The translations under genes and the position numbers were made by a program. Below the pieces are notes generated by a model that saw only the letters and a list, made by a program, of their open reading frames with translations, was not told the origin of the DNA and did no database searches. From positions 124,577,450-124,641,449 of the forward strand of contig CP136069.1 of the NCBI GenBank assembly GCA_032622095.1: a DNA stretch of 64,000 nucleotides. The letters are read 5' to 3'. The DNA is from Siphonodentalium dalli (lineage: Eukaryota; Mollusca; Scaphopoda; Gadilida; Siphonodentaliidae). Of the stretch, positions 22,056-31,440 are shown one piece after another; positions within the stretch are counted from its first letter, which is position 1; each line of letters starts with the position of its first letter.

Positions 22056-22740
22056 ATGGATGGCTTCGGAATTACTTGCGGAACATATATGAACATCCAT
22101 AGGTTATATCATCGCGTTTAAGTAAATTATTGCTAAAAGATATTGATTTTATAACTAGGTCAAAGGCCTCTGAGCGGACAGGGAGATTGACGACTCGATT
22201 TCTTCGGTAGATTTCGGTAGTTTCCGATACGATATCTCGACTTCGTTTCGTTCAATTTTATTGCTAATAAGGCACATATGAGGATATTTTTGCTGCAATT
22301 ATCGATTTCTATAATTTATTAGGGTGTTGATAGTTTGTGTAGATTTAGCTAAAATAGACCATTTGAACCTTGTCACTGGTATAGTCTATATTTGTATTTT
22401 AGTAATTTTCCCCAGGGGCTGGTGAATTTAAACCTATGTTTCGTGTATTTATCGACATACATTATCACACACCTTCCAAATTGAGAAGACATTATCTGGA
22501 GATTCCAATGAGTCATGTGCGTGACTGTATGCACACTTTGGATAACCGGATAACTTTATGCACACGTGGGAGATCCTGGGTGACTTTATGCACGTTGCCA
22601 TGCAACAATGACCTATACAGTCTCAGTAAAATGTGTCCATTGCTCATATGTGGGTATGATTTCTTATCGAAATTACCTTGTTAGTACAGGAATTACGCAC
22701 TGAGATGTCCCTCGGCGCTCAGGCGATGACAATTGTTAAT
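22056..22740. other. no feature recognised
   Basis: No frame with a recognisable motif. A short local repeat (ATTTCTTCGGTAGATTTCGG and similar) is the only structure that stands out. Confidence 0.35.
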
Positions 22741-22744
22741 ATTA

Positions 22745-23140
22745 TATATATCAGATTAGCTGAAACAGACTCCATTCGGGAGCATTTATTCAGCGTCGTG
22801 GGTGCCTGCGGTTTTATTCAGCGTCGGCCTATTCGTGAGCTTCGGGCACATTTTGATCGTTTAAATATTTAAATTAAAAAAAAAATTAATTTAATATTTG
22901 TTTTAGATTGAGATCTTCCTCAATCTTAATTTTTTTGTATTTTAATTTTTTTATTTAATTTAAATTTAAGATCAAAATTATGAAAATCTAACGCCGTTAT
23001 AATTTCCGCCATGGTATCCCGAGTCACCACACCAAATTTGGATGAAATCGGTACAGGGGTCTGGAGAAAAATCCGAGCAGACAGACGGACAGTTACCCTA
23101 ACAACCGAACAATCCCCCACCCTGTATCGGATGGTAATGA
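22745..23140 (+). repeat. dispersed repeat plus RTE-like tail
   Basis: The first half matches 8.4-8.69 kb in reverse complement (GAAACAGACTCCATTCGGGA, TTATTCAGCGTCG). An A/T-rich stretch follows, then CACCAAATTTGGATGAAATC, GGTACAGGGGTCTGGAG and GCAGACAGACGGACAG. This has the same layout as RTE-type 3' ends but a different sequence from the GAGCCCG family. Confidence 0.6.
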
Positions 23141-23501
23141 TATAATGGTATCACTCATGGAAAAGGCTGATTGCTTTAATACATACTTCTGCAATATATC
23201 ATCACTAAATGAAAATGGAGCAACAGGCTCATCAGTTTTGCAAATCCGGCTTGGTGTCCTCTCTTATCAGGTATTATGTTACCACCGATGATAAGGGTTC
23301 TGCTAACACATCACAGGTATTAGGTCCAGATCAAATTAGTCCCAAAACATTGAAATACTGTTCGTAAACCATTTGCTACACCTTTTCCAAAACTTTCAAT
23401 AACTTTCTAGAAGAATCACACTTCCCCAAAGAGTAGAAGCGTTCAAATGCTGTCCCAATATATACACTGTCGGATACCCGTTTAGGTTTGTTCGTTTCAA
23501 G

Positions 23502-23648
23502 ATGGCGGCGCCAAGTGGTCAGGATAAACGGTATGCGTATATATATTGGCTTCAAACATCAATCAACGACATCTTTCAGCGTTACAACTTTGAACAGTTA
23601 TGCAGAAATGTGTATACCCAACAACTGCATAACATACCTTTCGCATAA
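23502..23648 (+). CDS. 48-codon hypothetical ORF with strong Kozak start
   Basis: ATG at 23502 sits in TTCAAGATGGCG, with A at -3 and G at +4, a strong initiation context. The frame starts MAAPSGQDKRYAYIYWLQTS and continues INDIFQRYNFEQLCRNVYTQ before a TAA stop. Codon use and residue composition look protein-like, with hydrophobic and aromatic residues spaced as in a helical domain. I do not recognise the family and see no signal peptide or membrane segment. It could be the first exon of a gene whose other exons I cannot see, a transposon fragment, or chance. The AAGATGGCGGC start context occurs in many animal 5' ends but also in repeats of this window. Confidence 0.3.
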   Translation: MAAPSGQDKRYAYIYWLQTSINDIFQRYNFEQLCRNVYTQQLHNIPFA

Positions 23649-24144
23649 CAGGCATGTGAAATGTTGCATTTGGCCCGTCAAGTCGCCATAATATTTCGAA
23701 ATTTTATCGAGGCAGTGAAATGTTCGCTTTTTCGTAATGTTTTGGCCATGGACTCATGGATCCGCAAATTTATGTATTGTCGTAGGTAGATCAGGTTACC
23801 ACACATCTTCGGAATGTAAAACCGGTAATATTTTGATTGTCTAACTCCGAAAAACGACCTCTGTAAATTTCAAAATGTTCAGGTTCAGATTCGCAATATT
23901 TCCCGATGATTTTGTTCAGGTTCGGACGCATCAAAACGTCAGCGAGAAGCAAAATGCCGAGATGGAATCGCGTTGTTATTGTGTTTTTGTGCGTATTATT
24001 TATGTTCTATTCTGTTCGTAAGAAACACGCACGATAAACGGGGAACATATGGCATGTTTTTAGCCCACTCGGGAACAATTTGGGCGGACTATCTTATGGT
24101 ATGCATGTAAGATAAATGTATGCGCACACATGGCTCCTCGGTGA

Positions 24145-24390
24145 TATGAGGCAAAGGCAGGAGAACCATTAGCTGTTGTGACAAAGTATAAGAAGGTTGG
24201 CAAACCTGACTTATAGAACGGCACCATTAGAGGTGAGAGATATACAGGCCAAAGAGCATTGTGTTGATGCTCTCCATGATTCGGATATAAGGTTGCGAGT
24301 CAAGCAGTCCAGACGACGATATCGTAATGACGCAATACGCCATGCTGATATCATACGATTAAATGCCAACCGCGTGTCTTGAAGTAGCTT
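24145..24390 (+). pseudogene. Ty3/Gypsy-type retrotransposon gag remnant
   Basis: One frame reads EAKAGEPLAVVTK. After a one-base shift another reads RRLANLTYRTAPLEVRD, AKEHCVDALHDSDIRLRVKQ and NDAIRHAD before a stop at 24380. This series (RLANLAYPTAP.EVRD...KE.F.DAL.D...RLRVKQ....NDAIRHA) is the capsid-region pattern of Gypsy-type gag proteins in animals (family knowledge, recalled as a pattern). Gag would form the particle that packages the RNA. No nucleocapsid zinc knuckle, protease or polymerase is seen nearby, and no LTRs, so this is an isolated decayed fragment. Confidence 0.75.
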
Positions 24391-25095
24391 TTTTCATTTC
24401 CGACTATAATGCTGGCATCATCGAATTCTTCATTCGCTTGAGTATTTTCTTTTTGCATATATTTACTCCTGATTGGCGTTGAGCATTTGAACTTCTTGGC
24501 CATTGGACTATCGGACACACCAAAGTCTGTCTCCTCTATTTCACTAAGTGACAGGTTAGTAATCTAGAATATCCACCTCGGCCAGTTCGTCATGTTTTAT
24601 TTGAATGTCAAACTTCGCTTCATCTACTGTAAACTGCTCTCCAATCCTCAAGACATCTGTCGGAACTACCGAATAAACTTTGGCCAACAGGCCAGCCCTG
24701 TCGGTTGCTTCGCTCACAACTCAACATCGTACTTTGAGGTCCAGTTGGTACTATTCTTCAGTGGTATGATCAATGACATATTGAAGGGTTTCACTTCCGA
24801 TAGAACAGTAATAGCTGTTGAATTTCATTTTATTTTAGCAGCTATCTGGGAAAAAGTAAATGATAGACAACAGATACCATGTTTTTGAATCAATAATTGA
24901 ATGATATATTTGGGTATTCATGCAAAACAGGTATTCTTTTTAGTATAAGCCTTATTTGTTATGTGTTTTTGCCTCTTTTCTAAATGTTGAATCCAGTTAC
25001 AAATTAAACCCATTGTGGTAATTTTGTCCAACGACTATTGTGCAGTACTATTAGTCAGAGCGATTAATCATTTGCGTTCTATTGAACACTATGCG
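24391..25095. other. no feature recognised
   Basis: A 98-codon frame at 24592-24888 contains no motif I know. Given the gag remnant just upstream, some of this could be decayed retrotransposon, but nothing in the sequence shows it. Confidence 0.35.
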
Positions 25096-25098
25096 AAC

Positions 25099-25207
25099 AT
25101 AGAGAACACCTATGGTTTCCCGAATAATACCTGAAATATGTGAATCTTCACGAGCGGTGATATTTCAGGTATATATATTTTCGAGAAACCATATAGGTGT
25201 TCTCTTT
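25099..25207. mobile_element. foldback MITE-like hairpin, ~109 bp
   Basis: The left arm runs ATAGAGAACACCTATGGTTT, then TACCTGAAATAT. The right arm runs ATATTTCAGGTAT, then GAAACCATATAGGTGTTCTC. The two pair over ~40 bp with few mismatches, leaving a ~20 bp loop containing CTTCACGAGCGG. No coding capacity. Confidence 0.75.
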
Positions 25208-25719
25208 ATTTTATGCTTATGGTAAGTAATTCCTCAAAACCGCAAGTATTTGTCTATCAAAACAAGAATTTAGACGCCGAAGCAGCGAAACTAATGTAAA
25301 TTATATCAGCTGTTTCCGTTGGTAAATTACTCATCACTAAATTTGTGTGGAAAATTTCATACTTGCGCCTAAAAAATATTTCCTACCCAATGGTTAAATA
25401 TTACATTACAAAACTCAATTTTAAAGAAAAATAACAATTTAATTACGTAATAAAAACAAGAACGTTTGTTTTTCTTTAGAACATATCGCTATGTTGTACT
25501 TTGTTGTACTCTTCCATGGAATTTCGCATAGTTCAAGTGTTAAAGGCACGTGCGGCGTTCGTTGCAGAAAGATTCATATTTGTTCAAATCGCCATCAACA
25601 GAAGGAATATTATAATATATATAGTTGTGTTGAATGTGTTCATATGCCAAACATAACCAGTGCGTAAATAGTATATAACACAGCGCAATTATATTGGTTA
25701 ATCACACACAAATGATATA

Positions 25720-25790
25720 AACGCTCTTTATTATTTCCATATCAGGAAAACACCAACAAATAACGCTCTTCATATTTACCATATCCGGAT
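25720..25790 (-). repeat. AAAGAGCG module, two units, reversed
   Basis: AACGCTCTTTATTATTTCCA then TATCAGG, followed by AACGCTCTTCATATTTACCA and TATCCGG. In reverse complement this is two consecutive units of the AATAAAGAGCGTT...CTGATATGG module. Confidence 0.75.
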
Positions 25791-26459
25791 CTAAACAAAA
25801 GCCAGATTCCGTAACGTTTTTTTATTTTGTTTACACAACAAAGGAAAAACATTTGACAATAACAATACTGTTCATGCCATATTTCTGATTGGTATGAGAA
25901 CGAGGTCTGTCTATATTTTACTATTATTTCTGTTTATGGCGGTTTTTGACGGAGGTGAATATTTTAACAGCATACCCACCGCCAACACCGCCCGTATCTT
26001 TAATACACTTGCGTGTCAATAATTGTTTACGTTTTTTAATGGAAGTATCAATATCTAAGAAACTTTTGAAACGTGTTATCCATGCCTAGGTCATGGAGAA
26101 AGATAGCGCATCATTCAAAATTACGGCTGCACATGTGTGGGACAACTGTATAGTATCACATTGAGGGACGGTATTGAAACCGTATATCACACAGCTGTCT
26201 GATTAATTTTCACGGCCCCCATAAAAGCGCATTATTTTCAATCCCGTCATGTCAGAATTCTAAGCATAACTGCTGGCCATACTAATTTGATTGTATCGGG
26301 TATCATGTACTGATAGGTATGGTTGTAACGATCACTTGTTCATGATTCGATACGAATCACAATACATGATCAACGATATGATACATATCACGATATATTA
26401 AATTAGTGTTCCCAAATGAATACCACCTGAATTATCAGAACTAACATTTTTCTACCTGC
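25791..26459. other. no feature recognised
   Basis: Near 26320-26395 a run of similar words (CGATACGAATCACAATACATG, ATATGATACATATCACGATAT) gives local low complexity. No gene is visible. Confidence 0.4.
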
Positions 26460-27290
26460 AGAATCTCATATATATTTTGAAGACCTCTGTCTGTTTTTCT
26501 GTTTGTATGTATGTATGTTTGTCTGTCATTTATACAAATCTACGATTCTCGACCGATCGGGACGAAACTTGGTACGTGTGTGTAGTTTGACCGGGCGGTG
26601 GACGTTGTCGTATTGGCGAGCCCGTGCGGCGCCCGTGCAGCGCATGCGCAGACGAGATCTCGGAAACGGGTGGAGCTATCGACTTGAAATTTGCTATGTG
26701 AATGTATCTTGCCCCGGATACGAATTTTATCGGGTCGCCGAGCCCGTGTGACGCCAGCTTCGCGCATGCGCAGACGAGATCTCGGAAACGGGTGGAGCTG
26801 TCGACTTGAAATTTGCTGTGTGAATGTATCTTGCCCCGGATACGAATTTTATCGGGTCGCCGAGCCCGTGCGACGCCAGCTTCGCGCATGCGCAGACGAG
26901 ATCTCGGAAACGGGTGGAGCTATCGACTTGAAATTTGCTATGTGAATGTATCTTGCCCCGGATACGAATTTTATCGGGTCGCCGATCCCGTGCGACGCCA
27001 GCTTCGCGCATGCTCAGACCAGATCTCGGAAATGACTTGAAATTTGGTTTTTGAATAGCCCGGACAACGTCGGGCTCATCGGCTCGGAAACGGGTGGGGC
27101 TATCGACTTGAAATTTGCTATGTGAATGTATCTTGCCCCGGATACGAATTTTATCGGGTCGTCGAGCCCGTGCGACGCCAGCTTCGCGCATGCGCAGAAC
27201 AGATCTCGGAAACGGGTAGAGCTATCGACTTGAAATTTGGTTTTTGAATAGCCCGGACAACGTCGGGCTCATCGGCTAGTTATATATATT
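26460..27290 (-). repeat. 122 bp GATAGCTCCACCCG repeat array, reversed
   Basis: In reverse complement this is the same family as 3.46-4.86 kb. The tail (TTGAAGACCTCTGTCTG, GTCTGTCATTTATACAAATC) comes first. Four or five 122 bp units follow, with GAGCTATCGACTTGAAATTT spaced 122 bp at 26673, 26795 and 26917. The array ends with two copies of GCCCGGACAACGTCGGGCTC (27058 and 27249). Units differ by a few bases, for example GAGCTGTCGAC at 26795. Confidence 0.85.
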
Positions 27291-27302
27291 TTGAATCTTT
27301 TA

Positions 27303-28280
27303 AGTCTGGTTCGAAAATTTAAAAACGCCTCTATAAACAAAGGTGCAGGCATGTTTCTTTCAGAAGCTTTTGAGAATTGTTTCTAAAGTTATTTTTTATG
27401 CTGATTTCAAAAACCTATGTTGGCAAGTTGACAAATTATTATTTCTGGTCAAAAATGGCAATTCAAAAAACAAAGTCTAACTTTACGTTTGTTGTTATGT
27501 GTTGCTCTAAGACGTTCGAATATTGAGTATTTCCGTACTTTCGAACGAATTGGAACAAGAAGAAGTATACACAGAACATATGTGGTAATTTAAAGTGAAC
27601 ATGTTTGATATTTAACCCCATTAATGGCAAAATAATGACAAAAAACGCGAATTTTATAAATTATTACGGTCTTAAATGGCAGAAAGTGAAATATGCTGGA
27701 AACGTATCATTCAAAGGGTATAGACAGTTGTGTTTAAATGTAATTTGTATCCTGATTCCAAAAAACAATATTGGCAACTCGACAAATAATTATTTCTGAC
27801 CTAAAATGACAATTCAAAATGGCCGCCATCAGAACAAAGTCTAGATTTTCGTTTACTGTTATATGTTGTTCTAAGACGTTTGAATATTATGCATTTCCGT
27901 ACTTTTGAACGAATTGTGACAAGAGACACTATACACAGAACATATGTGGTAATTTAAAGTGAACATATTTGACATTTAACCCAATTTATGCCCAAAAATG
28001 ACAAAAAACGCGAATTTTATAAATTATTGCCTCTTAAATGGCAGAAAGTTAATTATATCCTTCAAATGGTTTAGACAGTTGTGTCTAAATGTAATTTGTA
28101 ATCTGATTCCAAAACGTAATGTTGGCAACTCGACCAATAATTATTTCTGACCTAAAATGACAATTCAAAATGGCCGATATAATAATCAGTTAAACATTCG
28201 AAAATCATCAGTAATATTATGAAACTGGTTCATCAACACCCAATGTGACACAATTTGCCATCATATATCCAAATAGAGTC
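27303..28280 (-). repeat. 3' non-coding part of the PIN-like/CXC element, copy 1
   Basis: Three degenerate ~330 bp tandem units each contain TTCAAAATGGCCGCCATCAG or a variant, GTTCTAAGACGTTTGAATAT, ACACAGAACATATGTGGTAA and AATGACAAAAAACGCGAATT. The same units occur in reverse complement at 35.2-36.19 kb downstream of the other copy's stop codon. They therefore form a shared 3' trailer rather than a separate family, as far as this window shows. Confidence 0.75.
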
Positions 28281-28289
28281 ACATAAAAG

Positions 28290-29090
28290 CCTTATTTATT
28301 ATTGCAGTCAGTTCCACAGTTGCGGAGTGGTGTGCAGGGTGACTCTGATTTTCTGCATGTACACCTTGCTGTTACACACCCCTTATTGCACTCACATTTG
28401 ATTATTTCGAGACATGATTTTGGAATGGGTTCTAGTGACCATCTAATCGACCATTTCAGAAGATTCAGTCCGAGGGAACGTCCTGAATCTTGCATTGTTG
28501 AGTTTTGCATCGGAAACTCCATACAACTTGCATACAAAATGTTCAGCACTTTCAATTGTTTCAGTGGATATTGCAATATTACCAATACCCTTTAAGAGTT
28601 CACAACATTCCAGGTAAATCTTTCATGCGGATCGTTTAGACACCCAATATATAAACGAAGTTGAATCACACCCCGTTAAAGCATGAAACGCAAGAATATA
28701 GTTCAGAGCGTCGCTCGGTATTTTGGATGGCAAAATCCTTGATGGGTAAAATTTTAGGGCTTTTGGAAGTTCCAGCCATCATGAACACATCACAATCTGC
28801 AGGGAATTTGTTTTGGTAACCAAAAACAATAACACTAGAACATCGACGTCCCTACTTATCACAATAACTTGTTTTAGATTGCACCCCACGTTGGTGTCAA
28901 GTGAATGAAGGATAAGTCTAGTATCAGCCTCTTCGTGATTAGAATCTAACCCTTTCAAGTCTGTTCCATCTACCGAACAATCTACTCTGCAATCTTCGGG
29001 GAACCCCCCTGCAACAACAATAGTAACACCTTCTGTTTTCGCTTTGGTAACAAGCTCTCGAGACAAGAAACTATTCAAATCGAATATTTA
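28290..29090 (-). pseudogene. PIN-like/CXC-tailed transposon-associated protein, C-terminal half, copy 1
   Basis: The minus strand reads DLNSFLSRELVTKAKTEG, VTIVVAGGFPEDCRVDCSVD, NHEEADTRLILHSLDT, QVIVISRDVDVLVLL, then after frameshifts IPKSCLEIIKCECNKGC and VTARCTCRKSESPCTPLRN with CGTDCNN at the end. The Cys pattern resembles tesmin/TSO1 CXC modules. The EEADTR and DVDVLVLL motifs are conserved in a repetitive family of invertebrate proteins that I know only as uncharacterised. The acidic residues suggest a PIN/FEN-like fold, which is inference. Relative to copy 2, about 150 bp between FPRTES and the C-terminal tail is missing, and several stops are present. Confidence 0.65.
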
Positions 29091-30015
29091 TTAACCCATT
29101 TCACAACTTATACTGTGGTATTCGAGCATACATGAAGCCACCGACCCGCCCGACCCCAATATCCATTACAATTAACTATACATTAAGCCTTCGGGAAGGA
29201 CGGGCCGGCGTATATATATATATGGTACATGCGCAGTTCACAACAGAGAGGGGAGTTCTCAGCGCACGTGCAAGTCGTTCTAAAGCATTGAGGAACCGGT
29301 TTATTCACACCTCATTGGAGACGATAAAAAAATAACAAAAAACCCACAAAAAACCCCAGAAAAACATGGCGTATTATGCATACTGTCATGAGGTCAGAGT
29401 TATATTTATAAATATGTTTATGCATTAGTTCTATATCATCCTTAATTTTACACGACATCTATTTCTTGCTTGATTTCGCTCAAAGTTATATATGGTATTT
29501 TTCACATTTGCGCTAGGAACATCTCTCCGCCTGCATATCAAAAAATGGTTAATTGTAATCATAGAAACAGTAGGACTAACATGTCAGTCATCAACATTAT
29601 ATATAATAGTCATATTCAAACATATATATGTAGGTATTAAATTGATAATAAAAGTTTACACTTTATATATGTATTAGGGGCTCCATACGTTTTGCTATTG
29701 TTTATTTACTAGAACAATATCCATGATATTTTGTCATACATTAAGCCTGACCCTTCGACAACATACCACGCCATTCCATTAATAAACATCCCTAGTTTGC
29801 AAAACGAACACGCACACACAAAGTTTACACAAAACTGGGTCAGACGGGGCCAACAGGAATCGTGCAACAGTAACAACATTAATTTTTCGTGCTGATCCGT
29901 TGACCTGGAGAGTAAATTGGAAGCCACCCATGCACTCGTGTCACGTCGTTGGGGAGGTTTCACTGTTGCTGAATAAATGTGTGTTGCGCGTTGAACGTTT
30001 ACTATACTTTAAAAG
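29091..30015. other. no gene recognised
   Basis: AT-rich with a short (TA)n run near 29211-29222. Small frames have no recognisable motif. Confidence 0.4.
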
Positions 30016-30017
30016 TT

Positions 30018-30429
30018 GCATCTCGGATTTAAACGTTACATCTCAGGTTTTGTGGTTTGCATGCTTGTTACCGTGACACATGAGAGGCGGTGGACGGATA
30101 CTTATATTCGTGTTGTTCTACTTTGGAAAATTGTCTGGATTTTGTGTGTGTGTTTGTCAGCATTAAGGGAGTATCGTCGTCGTCTAATGAGAGTGTCTGA
30201 TTTGAAAAAAAGAATGGCTCGTATGCGGGCACGAGTGCTGTGGGGTTACCGTAATTTCAACAATATCAACTCCGCTAAAAGTAAGTATGTACTGATTAAA
30301 TTACTTGTACAATTTTTTCAGTAGAATCAAGTGTAAATAAAAACAAACAAACAAACAAAATATTTTTTATTTTTGTTGTTTTTTGTTACAACAATATGAT
30401 GGAGCCCCGGATACTCTGAGGATCAGGTG
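30018..30429 (+). CDS. possible small spliced gene or exon (low confidence)
   Basis: An open frame with a Lys/Arg-rich stretch (LREYRRRLMRVSDLKKRMAR, then MRARVLWGYRNFNNINS) meets a strong splice donor, AAAA|GTAAGTATGT, at 30281. Only 41 bp on, after CTGATTAA (branch-like) and TTTTTTCAG, comes an acceptor at 30321. Joining these keeps the frame open to a TGA near 30430. The frame has no ATG near its left end (an internal ATG lies near 30058), so a start is not defined. A 41 bp intron is at the lower limit for animals. The signals may be coincidental and I know no homologue. Confidence 0.2.
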
Positions 30430-30689
30430 ACCCTGATTTTTCATCGCAAGATAACATTTTTAATTTGTTTAATGCTTTTTACAATAAGTTGTATCTGTTT
30501 TGCGTTGATGGTTATATACGTTTATTCTGCAAACAAGAGCCAACAGAGCTTTACGTATTTTTCGAAGCGATTCAAAATAAGGTCGCTTGATCCCCAGTTT
30601 CGAGTTCATTAGTTTTTCGGGGGTTTGGAGTCCGGAGATTTCATTTACATAATTAAAGCTATTTTATATGACGCAGCGCTGTTATCGAA
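30430..30689. other. no feature recognised
   Basis: No frame or repeat beyond simple A/T-rich sequence. Confidence 0.35.
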
Positions 30690-30871
30690 ACAGCAACAAC
30701 AACAACAAAATCATTGAAGTATGGTTGGTTTCAGATATGTTCAATACTACGATCAGCAACGACAACAACAACATTGATGTTTGGTTGAATTGGGACAAGC
30801 TTCATCATGTCAGGTTCATGGTGGTTAGTGTGTGACAAACATCTTCACATATAATGTGGATTATGAACAAG

Positions 30872-31440
30872 TCATAGCATCGGGATTTCAGATATAAGAT
30901 TATTTACTTCAGAGACTACTCTAGCAATTCCGCGTGTAACCCGTGGTTTTCGGTTGTTCATCAGTTGACTCAACTTAAACATGTTGGGTCTTGTGTAGTA
31001 GTACGGAGCAATGTATCTAGATCTGATGGAGTTAAATTTCGGGCATTTAAGAAGAACATGAAATTCGTCTCCGATCTCAGAGTAATCGCAAAATGTGCAC
31101 GTTCTGTCCTCTGCCAGCGCTCTAGTCCAGTCACCTACTTCAACGGGTAGTCTATGGTTACGTGTTCTAAATTTGATTAGTGTTAGCGCATCGTTTGTAT
31201 TTAATTTTGTTATATAGTCTTCTTCTTTGAATATTAGTTTTATTTCTCGGTAAAATGAGTATTTTGTTGATGAGGACAATGTGTTCCGCCATTGTTGGAT
31301 GTAAGTGTCTTCGAGTTTTCGCTTTGTGACCTCCCGAAACGATCTCAATGTTCCAATTGAATGAAATTTCCACACCCCACTCATGCCAATATCATGTAAT
31401 AATTTCGATACATAATTAATCCAATTAGATTTATGGTTTT
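30872..31440 (-). pseudogene. LINE ORF2 C-terminal segment, separated by a frameshift
   Basis: Reads NHKSNWINYVSKLLHDIGMS, then GVWKFHSIGTLRSFREV, TLIKFRTRNHRLPVEVGDW, RTCTFCDYSEIGDEFHVLLK and CPKFNSIRSRYI. The C-x2-C...H...C arrangement is the zinc-ribbon-like C-terminal module of many jockey/I-type ORF2 proteins. The frame overlaps the main ORF and continues it after a one-base shift near 31435-31441, in a short T/A run. One recent indel therefore separates two parts of what was a single protein. Confidence 0.8.
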
